DNA from: Flexivirga oryzae
Lineage (GTDB): Bacteria; Actinomycetota; Actinomycetes; Actinomycetales; Dermatophilaceae
Direction of reading: 5' to 3'
DNA length: 64,000 nucleotides
Assembly (NCBI RefSeq): GCF_014190805.1
Contig: NZ_JACHVQ010000005.1
Location: 245,272 to 309,271 of the forward strand
The translations under genes were made by a program, and so were the position numbers. Shown here piece after piece: positions 24,912 through 33,555 of this stretch. The notes under the pieces are model-generated. The model saw nothing but the letters and a program-made list of their open reading frames with translations, searched no databases and was not told the DNA's origin. Position 1 is the stretch's first letter, and each line of letters opens with the position of its first letter.

Positions 24912-25898
24912 TCAACTCTGCCGCGCGCGGCCGTTGAGCACGAGCTCGATGCCGGCGCGCTGGGACACCCCCAGCTTGCGCAGGACGTGCCCGACGTGGG
25001 TCTTCACCGTCTTCTCCGAGATGTGCAACTGCCGGGCCAGCTCGGCGTTGCTGGCGCCGTCGCGGGCGATCAGCTGCGCGATCTCGCGCTCGCGGCCGGT
25101 CAACCCGGCGGTCGGATCGGGTATGTCGGCCCGGGACGGGTCGGCGAACTCGCCGAACAGGTCGCCGATCTCGATCTGCAGCGTCTCGGAGAGCTGCTGC
25201 ACGTTCTGCGCGGCCTCGGCCAGCTCACCGCCGGCACCGGCCGCGAGCTGCGCCAGTTCGCGCACCGCGCGGTGCAGCTTGTTGACCCGCGAACTGAGTT
25301 CATCGATCAGGTCGGTCTCGTCACGGACCTCCGAGGTGTCGAGCTCGGGGTAGATCGTGTAAAGGTCGAGCTCGTCCTGCGCCGCCGCGTCGCGGGCGAA
25401 CGAGTGCATCAGGGCCCGGCCCAGCCAGTCCAGGGCGCGCAACGCCTCGTCGTCGTAGACCCGTGGCTGCAGGCTCTGCGCGCTCATCAGACCGCTCACC
25501 TCGCCGGTGACCGCGTCGAGCAGCGGCACGACCACGGCGTCCAGGGACACCTCGTCGGTGTTCCCGAACGGGATGGCGTTGGTGAGCAGCCGGCCACCGT
25601 CCTCGCTGTAGACGTAGGGCCGTTTGCTGCTGCGGATCCAGTACGACACGCCACGCTTGCCGTAGCGGCCGATGCTGGGCCGCAGGAACTGGTCGTGGTC
25701 GAAGATGTACGGGATGAAGACGGTGTCCTCGCCCCGGAAGAACCCGATGTAGAAGCTGTCGACCCGGGTCAGCGTGGAGAACGTCGTGCGGCACACGGCG
25801 TACCGCGCGGCGTGCGCGTCCCGCTCTGAGGAGCGCAGCCAGCGGTCGGCGGCGCGCAGCCGGTCGACGTATCGCGGGCTGAACCTCGGGCCGGTCAC
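24912..25898 (-). CDS. GAF-LuxR family transcriptional regulator
   Basis: The 328-residue protein has a GAF-like sensory domain (about residues 25-180, with FFRGEDTVFIPYIFD and VVPLLD), a helical linker (about 200-255) and a C-terminal LuxR helix-turn-helix (LTGREREIAQLIARDGASN, LHISEKTVKTHVG). No receiver domain is present, so it is not a classical response regulator; the GAF domain may bind a ligand or partner. It ends eight bases downstream of the neighbouring helicase stop and both read leftward, but the helicase lies upstream, so the two could be co-transcribed. Confidence 0.85.
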   Translation of the reverse strand: MTGPRFSPRYVDRLRAADRWLRSSERDAHAARYAVCRTTFSTLTRVDSFYIGFFRGEDTVFIPYIFDHDQFLRPSIGRYGKRGVSYWIRSSKRPYVYSEDGGRLLTNAIPFGNTDEVSLDAVVVPLLDAVTGEVSGLMSAQSLQPRVYDDEALRALDWLGRALMHSFARDAAAQDELDLYTIYPELDTSEVRDETDLIDELSSRVNKLHRAVRELAQLAAGAGGELAEAAQNVQQLSETLQIEIGDLFGEFADPSRADIPDPTAGLTGREREIAQLIARDGASNAELARQLHISEKTVKTHVGHVLRKLGVSQRAGIELVLNGRARQS

Positions 25899-25906
25899 CG
25901 GCCCGG

Positions 25907-27382
25907 TCAGCCTTGCTCGGCGGACGTCCGCCCTGCGCCCTCGCCGCGACGGGTGCGACGGCGGCGGCGCGGGGTCGTCCGCGTCGAACCCTCGCTCTCG
26001 GACTTGCCGTGCCCGGAGGGCTTGGCCGCGTGCTTGCGCCCGCCCGCGGACCGCGCGCCGTCGCGGCCACCGTGCCGCTTGCCGGTCTCGCCCAGGTCTT
26101 CGACCCGTTCGGCACGCAGGCCGGCGCGGGTGCGTTGGGCACGGGGCAACTCACCGGTCGCCGAGGTCGGGATGTCCAGGTCGGTGAACAGGTGGTCGGA
26201 GGAGGAGTAGGTCTCCGGCGGCTCCGGGATGCCCAGGTCGAGGGCCTTGTTGATCAGGCCCCACCGGCTCAGGTCGTCCCAGTCCACGAACGTGATCGCG
26301 GTCCCGGTGTTCCCGGCGCGCCCGGTGCGTCCGATCCGGTGCACGTAGGTCTTCTCGTCCTCGGGACACTGGTAGTTGACCACGTGGGTGACGTTCTCGA
26401 CGTCGATGCCGCGTGCCGCGACGTCGGTGGCGACGAGCGTGTCGACCTTCCCGGTGCGGAACGCGCGCAGGGCCTGCTCCCGGGCGCCCTGGCCCAGGTC
26501 GCCGTGCAGGGCGGCGGCGGCGAAACCGCGTGCGGTGAGCTCGTCGCTCACCTTGGCCGCGGTGCGCTTGGTGCGGGTGAAGACCACGGTGAGCCCACGG
26601 CCCTCGGCCTGCAGGATGCGGGCGAGCATCTCGACCTTGTCGAGGGCGTGCGCGCGGTAGACGAACTGTTCGGTGGCGGCCACCGTCTGGCGGTCGTCGC
26701 CGTCCTCGCTCATCGCCCGGATGTGCGTGGGCTGGGTCATGTAGCGGCGCGCCAGCGAGACAACGGCGCCCGGCATGGTCGCCGAGAAGAGCATCGTCTG
26801 GCGGGACGCCGGGGTCATGGCCAGCAGCTTCTCGACGTCGGGTAGGAAGCCCAGGTCGAGCATCTCGTCGGCCTCGTCGAGCACGACGCTGCGGACGTAG
26901 CTGAGGTCGAGGTGGCCCTGGCCCGCGAGGTCGATCAGCCGGCCCGGGGTGCCGACGACGACCTCGACGCCCTTGCGCAGCGCCTCCACCTGCGGCTCGA
27001 AGGCGCGACCGCCGTAGATCGTGGTGACGCGGATGCCACGGCGCTTGGCCGCGGTCTGCAGGTCGCCGGCGACCTGGACGGCCAGCTCGCGGGTCGGGGC
27101 CACCGCGAGCGCCTGGGGTTTGCCCGGTGCCGGCAGCTCGTCGAAACCGGGGTCGGACGGTGCGACCGACTGCTGCAGCATGGGGACGGCGAAACCGAGG
27201 GTCTTGCCGGTGCCGGTCTTGGCCTGGCCGATGATGTCGTGGCCGGACATCGCGACCGGCAGGGTCATCGCCTGGATCGGGAACGGCGTGGTGATGCCGG
27301 CCTCGGCGAGGGCGGCGACGATCTCCGGGTGTACCCCGAAATCGGCGAAGGACTGGGTGGCGGGAGCCTTTTCGTCGGTCAT
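25907..27382 (-). CDS. DEAD-box ATP-dependent RNA helicase
   Basis: This 491-residue SF2 helicase has the Q-motif region (FADFGVHPEIV), Walker A AKTGTGKT, PTRELA, DEAD box VLDEADEM, SAT, and the C-terminal motifs ARGIDV and HRIGRTGRAG. A basic Arg/Lys/Gly-rich tail of about 90 residues probably adds RNA binding. It corresponds to actinobacterial RhlE-type helicases (Rv3211 in M. tuberculosis) and likely acts in ribosome assembly or RNA turnover. The ATG at 27382 fits the family N-terminus; the longer open frame upstream lies in the promoter region. No Shine-Dalgarno is evident. Confidence 0.93.
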   Translation of the reverse strand: MTDEKAPATQSFADFGVHPEIVAALAEAGITTPFPIQAMTLPVAMSGHDIIGQAKTGTGKTLGFAVPMLQQSVAPSDPGFDELPAPGKPQALAVAPTRELAVQVAGDLQTAAKRRGIRVTTIYGGRAFEPQVEALRKGVEVVVGTPGRLIDLAGQGHLDLSYVRSVVLDEADEMLDLGFLPDVEKLLAMTPASRQTMLFSATMPGAVVSLARRYMTQPTHIRAMSEDGDDRQTVAATEQFVYRAHALDKVEMLARILQAEGRGLTVVFTRTKRTAAKVSDELTARGFAAAALHGDLGQGAREQALRAFRTGKVDTLVATDVAARGIDVENVTHVVNYQCPEDEKTYVHRIGRTGRAGNTGTAITFVDWDDLSRWGLINKALDLGIPEPPETYSSSDHLFTDLDIPTSATGELPRAQRTRAGLRAERVEDLGETGKRHGGRDGARSAGGRKHAAKPSGHGKSESEGSTRTTPRRRRRTRRGEGAGRTSAEQG

Positions 27383-27650
27383 GAGATTGAGTTGAAGTGT
27401 CTTTCTGTATCGGCGTGCGCCGCTTCCAGCGCCGACGGACGTGTCGCGCCGGCGCGAGCATTGCGTCGCGGTATGGCGGAGCCGATCGGAGTTTTTCGAA
27501 AGCGGGGACGTCCCCCGCGCACAGTCTTCATGAGCCGACCGGGCACCGTGGTCCGGGTGTTTCTCGTGCGAGACGGGCAGCCTCCTGCAGCCCGTCCGCC
27601 GCAATTGTACCGTGCCGTAGCTCAGACTCCGGACAGCTACCATGCGGGGC
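27383..27650. promoter_or_regulatory. Divergent promoter region helicase / ferritin-like gene
   Basis: About 270 bases between divergent genes. The plus side ends with a TACCAT box (27638-27643) 7 bases before the next ATG. A TACAGA-like box on the minus strand lies about 25 bases before the helicase start. Confidence 0.45.
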
Positions 27651-28361
27651 ATGACGGAGAGCCCCACATCCCCCGGAGTCCGCACCGAGGCCGACCTGGC
27701 CGATCCGGCATACCGGCAGGGTCTGGTGGCCCTGCTGGGTGTGCTGGCGTATGGCGAACTGGTCGGCTTCCTCACCATCGCGCAGGAGGCCGGATTCGCG
27801 CCGTCGTCGCGCGACAAGGCGACGTTGGCGCACGTCGCGACCCAGGAGTTCGGACACTACGAGCGGCTGGCGGCCCGGATCGGGGACCTCGGGGCCGACG
27901 TGCACCAGGCGATGGCGCCGTTCACCAGGGCCGTCGACGACTGGCACCGCCGGGCGACGCCGACGGACTGGCTGGAAGCGCTGATGAAGGTCTACGCCGG
28001 CAACTCCATCGCCAACGACTTCTACCGCGAGGTGTCCGACCTGGTCGACCCGCAGACCCGCGAACTCATGCGGGAGGCGCTGGAGGACAGCAGCCAGGTC
28101 GAGTTCGCGGCGGGGGAGCTGCGCCGCGCCATCGCATCGGACAAGAAGGTCGCCGGCCGGCTCGCGCTGTGGGGTAGGCGGCTGATCGGTGAGGCGCTGT
28201 CCCAGGCGCAGCGGGTCGCCGCCGACAACGACGACCTGATGGGCCTGCTGGTCGACACCGGGTCCGGCTACGGCCTGGACCTCGGCGGCTGGATGCACAT
28301 GTTCACCCGGCTGACCGACGCGCACACCGCGCGGATGGAGGCGCTCGGCCTGTCGGCGTAG
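27651..28361 (+). CDS. Ferritin-like fold protein (tRNA hydroxylase MiaE-like)
   Basis: The 236-residue helical protein carries ferritin-like metal-binding elements: a Glu in LAYGELVGF, EFGHYERL (E-x2-H), and later DFYRE and EDSSQVEFA. The spacing matches actinobacterial ferritin-like fold-containing proteins related to MiaE, next to the RhlE helicase in mycobacteria (Rv3210c). A di-iron or similar centre is likely; substrate unknown. I prefer ATG 27651, placed 7 bases after TACCAT, over the ATG at 27642. Confidence 0.8.
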   Translation: MTESPTSPGVRTEADLADPAYRQGLVALLGVLAYGELVGFLTIAQEAGFAPSSRDKATLAHVATQEFGHYERLAARIGDLGADVHQAMAPFTRAVDDWHRRATPTDWLEALMKVYAGNSIANDFYREVSDLVDPQTRELMREALEDSSQVEFAAGELRRAIASDKKVAGRLALWGRRLIGEALSQAQRVAADNDDLMGLLVDTGSGYGLDLGGWMHMFTRLTDAHTARMEALGLSA

Positions 28362-28385
28362 TGCCCGGACCGATCCGAAACGACA

Positions 28386-28415
28386 AGTGCCCGCAACCTG
28401 TCGGTCGCGGGCACT
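28386..28415. terminator. Hairpin between convergent genes, likely terminator
   Basis: A 9-bp perfect stem (28386-28394 with 28407-28415) lies between the ferritin-like gene and the GlsB-type gene, which converge. There is no T run, so termination strength is uncertain. Confidence 0.5.
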
Positions 28416-28434
28416 GTCGATGTGCGGTGTGGAG

Positions 28435-28707
28435 TCAGCGGTTGAGCTGCTTCTTGCCGGTCATGTTCCCGTAGATGACGATGATGATCGCCGCGAAGAC
28501 GATGCCGACGATGAACGGGACCCAGGCGAAGCCGCTCTTGTTGTGGTAGCCGATGAGTCCCACGACGAGGCTGGCGACCAACGAGGCGACGATGCCGATG
28601 ATGATCGTCATGACGATGGATATGTCCTGCTTCCCGGGCAGCACGAGCCGTGCGAGTGCGCCAATGATGAGACCACCGATGATGGCCCCGATGATTGCGC
28701 CGATCAT
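28435..28707 (-). CDS. GlsB/YeaQ/YmgE-type small membrane stress protein
   Basis: This 90-residue protein has three very hydrophobic, Gly/Ile-rich segments (MIGAIIGAIIGGLIIG at the start, a central and a C-terminal helix) and the LARLVLPGKQ loop that defines transglycosylase-associated/GlsB membrane proteins. They respond to envelope or acid stress; the molecular role is unclear. Two ATGs are possible: 28713 is one base from AAGGAG, while 28707 is seven bases away, so I choose 28707. Confidence 0.85.
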   Translation of the reverse strand: MIGAIIGAIIGGLIIGALARLVLPGKQDISIVMTIIIGIVASLVASLVVGLIGYHNKSGFAWVPFIVGIVFAAIIIVIYGNMTGKKQLNR

Positions 28708-28713
28708 GTGCAT

Positions 28714-29050
28714 TCTCCTTCACTAGAGGCCCGTCGGTGGACGTGCCCTGAACGCCGACTGTGCTACACCCGGGAAGAACGTGCAACGACTGGTCCGGGT
28801 GTGCCGGGTATCGGTTTTGTAAACTCTTTCCGTGACGGTGAACACCGTCGGGTATGTCGTCCCGGCTCATTCGGGGACGCGGTCGGCACGGCCCGGGACA
28901 ACCCCGAAACACGGTTGCTCTCCCGGGTGTGATGAGTAAGGGTCGACCCGGGCACGATCAGGGTTGAACCGCATAGCGCCAGGGTCGTGACCGGGGCGAT
29001 AGTCGTCTACGACACTGCGCCAGATCCATGAAATCTCGGGAGGAAACCAC
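28714..29050. promoter_or_regulatory. Intergenic region upstream of MacB-like ABC system
   Basis: About 340 bases without a gene. It contains a relatively AT-rich patch around 28810-28830 and ends in GGGAGG at 29038-29043, the ribosome site of the ABC ATPase gene. No clear operator palindrome was found. Confidence 0.45.
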
Positions 29051-29848
29051 ATGTCCAACCCAGCCATCGCCGAACAGGTGGCCGCCGAGGCGAAGGCACC
29101 GCCCGCCGCCGCGGCATACAAGCTGGTCAAGACCTACGGCAAGGGTGAGACCACCGTCCATGCCCTGCGCGAGGTCTCGGTGGAGTTCGCCGCCGGCGAA
29201 TTCACCGCCATCATGGGGCCGTCCGGCTCCGGAAAGTCGACCCTGATGCACTGCCTCGCCGGCCTCGACACGGCGACGTCGGGCAACGTGCAGATCGGCG
29301 ACATCGCACTCACCGGCCTCAGCGACAAGCAGATGACCAAGCTGCGTCGCGACCTGGTCGGCTTCGTCTTCCAATCGTTCAACCTCGTGCCGACCCTGAC
29401 CGCGCGGGAGAACATCACCCTGCCGCTCGACATCGCGGGGAAGAAGGTCGACAAGGACTGGATGGCCACGGTCGTCGAGCGCCTCGGCCTCGCCGACCGG
29501 CTCGGGCACCGGCCCAGTGAGTTGTCCGGCGGCCAGGTGCAGCGCGTCGCCTGCGCCCGCGCCCTCGTCGGCCGGCCGCAGATCATCTTCGGCGACGAGC
29601 CGACCGGCAACCTGGACTCCCGGTCGTCGGCGGAAGTCCTGTCGATCCTGCGCACCTCGGTCGACGACTTCGGGCAGACCGTCGTCATCGTGACCCACGA
29701 CCCGCGCGCGGCGTCATACGCCGACCGGGTGATCTTCCTGGCCGACGGCCAGATCGTGAACGACCAGCGCGGCCTCGCGACCGACGACATCTACGAGTAC
29801 ATGAAGCACCTGGACGAGCACGCACCCAGCCAGCTGGCGCAGGACTGA
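29051..29848 (+). CDS. MacB/LolD-type ABC transporter ATPase
   Basis: The 265-residue ATPase shows Walker A GPSGSGKST (56-64), Q-loop FVFQSFNLVP, signature ELSGGQ, Walker B IIFGDEPTGNLD and switch region VTHDPR. GDEPTGNLD is the hallmark of the MacB/LolD/FtsE-like group, which powers mechanotransmission through FtsX-like permeases rather than simple substrate import. A GGGAGG site precedes the ATG. The permease gene starts 6 bases after its stop. Confidence 0.92.
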   Translation: MSNPAIAEQVAAEAKAPPAAAAYKLVKTYGKGETTVHALREVSVEFAAGEFTAIMGPSGSGKSTLMHCLAGLDTATSGNVQIGDIALTGLSDKQMTKLRRDLVGFVFQSFNLVPTLTARENITLPLDIAGKKVDKDWMATVVERLGLADRLGHRPSELSGGQVQRVACARALVGRPQIIFGDEPTGNLDSRSSAEVLSILRTSVDDFGQTVVIVTHDPRAASYADRVIFLADGQIVNDQRGLATDDIYEYMKHLDEHAPSQLAQD

Positions 29849-29854
29849 GGCGCC

Positions 29855-32428
29855 ATGGCTTCCACGATGCGCAAGGTCTCCTTGCGAAATCTCGCGGCGC
29901 ACAAGGTGCGCCTGCTGCTGACCGTGCTGTCGGTCGTGCTCGGCACGTCGTTCATCGCCGGAGCGCTGGTCTTCACCGCCACGATGAGCAACTCGTTCAA
30001 CAGCATCTTCGACCAGGTCGCCGTCGGTGTTGACGCCCAGATCAGCCCGAAGACCACGTCCACCAACGCGTACGGCGGGATCGAGAGCCTCGGCGTGCCC
30101 GACTCCGTGGTCCAGCAGATCGAGCAGGACAAGGGCCGGCTCGGTGTGGCGAAGATCGTGCCCGGCTACCAGTCGATGATGACGATCGCCGGCTCCGACG
30201 GGAAGGCGTTGCCGACCGGTGGCGCGCCGACCATGGGCGCCAACTGGGTCTCGAAGAGCCAGGCGCTCGACCCGACCGGCGCCACCATCCTGCCCGGCGG
30301 TCGTGCCCCGCACGGCCCGCACGAGGCGCTGCTCAACAAGAGCGCGGCCGAACGCGGGCACCTGAAGGTCGGGTCGACGACGCGCGTGCTGGTCTCCGCC
30401 GGTGACGCCAAACCCTTCCGGGTCAAGATCGTCGGCCTGGTGGACATGGCGGGCGACACCTCCGGTTACACCGAGATGGACTTCGACACCGCTACCGCGA
30501 AGAAGCTGTTCACCGACGGCTCGCACGTGTCGATGGTGCAACTGGGTGCGGTCAAGGGTGTCTCCGCCGACACGCTGAAACAGCGGATCACCAAGGAGTT
30601 CCCGGGCTACAAGGTCCAGACCGGCGCCGAGGTCCGCCAGGAGAACAAGGACGCGATCAACTCGTTCCTGCAGATCTTCAACTACATCCTGCTGGCCTTC
30701 GCGGCGATCGGCCTGATCGTCGGTACGTTCATCATCTACAACACGTTCTCGATGATCGTCGCGCAGCGGGTCCGTGAGCTGGCGTTGCTGCGGGCCATCG
30801 GCGCCGCACGCGGCCAGGTGCTGCGCTCGGTGATGCTCGAGGCGGTCGTCGTCGGCTTCATCGGGTCGGTCATCGGCCTCGCGGTCGGCACCGGGCTGGC
30901 CGCCGGGTTGCAGGCGTTGCTGTCCAGCACCGGCACCGGGTTGCCGAGCGGCTCGCTGGTCGTCGGCGCCGGGCCGATCATCGCGTGCATCGTGGTCGGC
31001 GTCGTCGTCACCACCGTCAGCGCGCTGGCCCCCGCCCGTCGGGCGTCCCGGGTCGCGCCGGTGGAAGCGATGCGGGAGAGCCAGACCGACGGGTCCGGGT
31101 CCCTGCGGGTGCGCACCATGATCGCGTCGGTGCTGGCCGTGCTCAGTGTGGCGGCGCTCGCGATCGGGGCGAGCGGCAAGGGTGGTGGCGCGGCCGGCAT
31201 GGTCGGTCTCGGTGCCGTGGGCACGATCCTCGCGGTCGTCTGCGGTGCTCCCGCCCTGGCCCGCCCGGTGGTGGGTGTGCTCGGCGCCGTCATCGCCAAG
31301 CCGTTCGGCAAGCTCGGGCAGCTGGCCCGCACCAACGCGGTCCGCAACCCGCGCCGTACGGCGGCCACGGCCTTCGCGCTCACCCTCGGCCTGATGCTGG
31401 TGGCGATCATCGGCACGCTCGGTGCGTCGTTCAAGTCGACGATCGACAGCGCGGTCAACGAGCAGGTCCGTGCACCGATCCTGGTGGTCGGCACCGGGGC
31501 GACCGGCGCGCTGCCGCCGACGGTCAGCAAGGCCGTCGCGAACGTCGACGGTGTCGACAGTGTGGTGTCCATCCACGGTGTGACCGCGACCCTCAACGGC
31601 AAGGGTGTCACCGGCGACTCGCCGAGCGGCGACATCACCAAGGCCGCGAACATCAACCTGGTCGAAGGCACCTCGAAGCTGCCGCCGAACGGGTTGCTCG
31701 CCTCCGACAAGTACGCGAAGAACCACGGCTGGAAGGTCGGCGACAACGTGACCTTCAACGGTCGGTTCGGCCAGGATGCGACCGTGAAAGTTGTTGGCAT
31801 CTATAAGAGTTCAGCATTGCTGGACCCCTGGCAGATGGGCACGGCGGCTTTCCAGAAGCTGACGCCGCCGAGTCTGCGCGCCGACTTCGTCGACCTCGTG
31901 CTGCTCAAGGACGGTGCCGACCAGGCCGCCGTGCAGCAGCGCATCGAGGACGTGACCGGCCGCTACCTGACCGTCAAGGTCCAGACCAAGCAGGAGTTCG
32001 CCAACTCCAACGCCCAGCAGATCAACCAGATGCTCGTGGTGCTCTACGGCATGCTCGGCCTGGCGCTGGTGATCGCCGTCCTCGGCATCATCAACACGCT
32101 GGCGCTGTCGGTGGTCGAACGCAAGCGGGAGATCGGGATGCTGCGCGCGGTCGGCATGCTGCGTAAGCAGGTCCGCCGCACGATCTACCTGGAGTCGGTG
32201 CTGATCTCGATCTTCGGGGCGCTGCTCGGGATGGTGCTGGGTGTGATCATCGGCTGGTGCCTGGTGCGGACCTTCCGCGAATGGATCACCGGGATCACTC
32301 CCGTCGTCCCGTGGGGCACGGTGTTGTTCACGCTCGTCGCAGCCGCCGTCTGCGGTGTGCTCGCGGCGCTGTGGCCCGGCATACGAGCCGCGCGGACGAA
32401 ACCGCTGGAGGCCATCGCCGACATGTGA
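29855..32428 (+). CDS. FtsX-like ABC transporter permease
   Basis: The 857-residue permease has an N-terminal helix, an extracytoplasmic domain of about 200 residues, three helices with the FtsX signature (NTFSMIVAQRVRELALLRAIGA), a central helix pair, a second extracytoplasmic domain and a final three-helix block (NTLALSVVERKREIGMLRAVG). This duplicated FtsX layout is common in actinobacterial MacB-like exporters, which release lipoproteins, peptides or drugs. With the ATPase upstream it forms a complete two-gene system. The substrate cannot be read from sequence. Confidence 0.9.
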   Translation: MASTMRKVSLRNLAAHKVRLLLTVLSVVLGTSFIAGALVFTATMSNSFNSIFDQVAVGVDAQISPKTTSTNAYGGIESLGVPDSVVQQIEQDKGRLGVAKIVPGYQSMMTIAGSDGKALPTGGAPTMGANWVSKSQALDPTGATILPGGRAPHGPHEALLNKSAAERGHLKVGSTTRVLVSAGDAKPFRVKIVGLVDMAGDTSGYTEMDFDTATAKKLFTDGSHVSMVQLGAVKGVSADTLKQRITKEFPGYKVQTGAEVRQENKDAINSFLQIFNYILLAFAAIGLIVGTFIIYNTFSMIVAQRVRELALLRAIGAARGQVLRSVMLEAVVVGFIGSVIGLAVGTGLAAGLQALLSSTGTGLPSGSLVVGAGPIIACIVVGVVVTTVSALAPARRASRVAPVEAMRESQTDGSGSLRVRTMIASVLAVLSVAALAIGASGKGGGAAGMVGLGAVGTILAVVCGAPALARPVVGVLGAVIAKPFGKLGQLARTNAVRNPRRTAATAFALTLGLMLVAIIGTLGASFKSTIDSAVNEQVRAPILVVGTGATGALPPTVSKAVANVDGVDSVVSIHGVTATLNGKGVTGDSPSGDITKAANINLVEGTSKLPPNGLLASDKYAKNHGWKVGDNVTFNGRFGQDATVKVVGIYKSSALLDPWQMGTAAFQKLTPPSLRADFVDLVLLKDGADQAAVQQRIEDVTGRYLTVKVQTKQEFANSNAQQINQMLVVLYGMLGLALVIAVLGIINTLALSVVERKREIGMLRAVGMLRKQVRRTIYLESVLISIFGALLGMVLGVIIGWCLVRTFREWITGITPVVPWGTVLFTLVAAAVCGVLAALWPGIRAARTKPLEAIADM

Positions 32429-32465
32429 TCACCGGTGTGGCGCTCGGATCGAGCGGCATACGACA

Positions 32466-32514
32466 GCATTGAGCGGCATACCGATTCCAGCCGAATCGGT
32501 ATGCCGCTCAATGC
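32466..32514. terminator. 21-bp perfect hairpin between convergent genes
   Basis: A perfect 21-bp stem (32466-32486 with 32494-32514) and 7-base loop lie between the ABC permease and DUF3107 genes. Its arm also appears as a partial extra copy at 32450-32459. It probably ends both transcripts, although neither side has a T run; it may also be a repeat element. Confidence 0.65.
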
Positions 32515-32564
32515 ATTGGTGTGCCGGTCGATCAGGAGGTGCTGCGCACCGCGACCACGGGGCT

Positions 32565-32786
32565 TCAGCCGCCGAAGCCGACGCGACCGCGTTGTTCGCT
32601 GCCGATGTCGATGTAACCCAGGACGTTCGCCGGCACGACGACGGTGTGGCCACGCTCGTCCTTGAGCGTCAGCGGGGTGCCCTTCTCCAGCGACTCCGCC
32701 ACCAGAGCGCGCACCTCCTCGGGTGCCTGCTCGGACTCGAGGACGACTTCGCGTGCCACGTGCTGCACACCGATCCGGATCTCCAC
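32565..32786 (-). CDS. DUF3107 family small protein
   Basis: This 73-residue protein matches the actinobacterial DUF3107 family (M. tuberculosis Rv3208A): it begins with a short beta strand (EIRIGVQHVARE), has a TLKDERGHTVVVP stretch and ends with GRVGFGG. I choose GTG 32786 because an AAGGAG site lies 9 bases upstream and homologues start with MEVKIG-like sequence. Function unknown. It lies downstream of a TetR gene on the same strand. Confidence 0.85.
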   Translation of the reverse strand: MEIRIGVQHVAREVVLESEQAPEEVRALVAESLEKGTPLTLKDERGHTVVVPANVLGYIDIGSEQRGRVGFGG

Positions 32787-32850
32787 CTTCAAAGCTCCTT
32801 CGCGTAGGGCGATCTCACGTTCTGCGCTCACTCTACGTGGGGGTGGGTCC

Positions 32851-33480
32851 TCAGCCGTCGGCCTGGTCCGGGTGCAGGGGGAAGCCGGCCAGACCGCGCC
32901 AGACGAGGCTGGACACCAGGGTCTCGGCCTCCTTGCGCGGCACCGTCCGGGACTGCATCCAGGAGCGGGCGACCGTGTGCGACATACCGACGGTGGCGAT
33001 GCCGAGCAGCAGTGCCTTCTCCGGCGGCAGATCGGTGTCCTCCTGGATCACCTTGGCCACCGCGTCGGCGCACTCGGCGCTCATCTTGTCGACGCGCCGG
33101 GCGACCTCCGGCTCGCCGAGCAGATCGGACTCGAAGACCAGCCGGAAGGCGGCGTCCTCGCGTTCGACGAAGGAGAAGAACGTGGCGACCGCGGCCGCGA
33201 CGCGCTCCTGGTTGTCCGAGGTGGAGGCCATCGCCTGGCGCACCAGCTCGGGCAGCTCCGCCGTGTGCTGCTCGATCAACGCGAGATAGAGGTCGAGTTT
33301 GCCGGGGAAGTGCTGGTAGAGCACCGGTTTGCTGACGTGGGCACGATCGGCGATCTCGTCCATCGCCGCGGCGTGGTAGCCGGACTCGGCGAAGACCGAT
33401 TGTGCCGCTTCCAGCAGCTGGGCCCGGCGCGCCGATCTCGGCAGCCGTCCTCCGCGGGTTCCCGCGTCCGCAACACTCAC
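32851..33480 (-). CDS. TetR family transcriptional regulator
   Basis: The 209-residue protein has an N-terminal TetR helix-turn-helix (RRAQLLEAAQSVFAESGYH, DEIADRAHVSKPVLYQHFPGK) and an all-helical ligand-binding domain. It corresponds to the Rv3208-type regulator, which sits next to the DUF3107 and MoeZ genes in mycobacteria. It is divergent from moeZ; the short intergenic region suggests it may control itself or its neighbour. The ligand is unknown. Confidence 0.9.
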   Translation of the reverse strand: MSVADAGTRGGRLPRSARRAQLLEAAQSVFAESGYHAAAMDEIADRAHVSKPVLYQHFPGKLDLYLALIEQHTAELPELVRQAMASTSDNQERVAAAVATFFSFVEREDAAFRLVFESDLLGEPEVARRVDKMSAECADAVAKVIQEDTDLPPEKALLLGIATVGMSHTVARSWMQSRTVPRKEAETLVSSLVWRGLAGFPLHPDQADG

Positions 33481-33555
33481 TCCAGGGTTCCTTTCTCGCC
33501 GGCGTCACAATGGCGACTCCAGCGGCATCCTATTGCCGGACTAGAATTCGACGGT

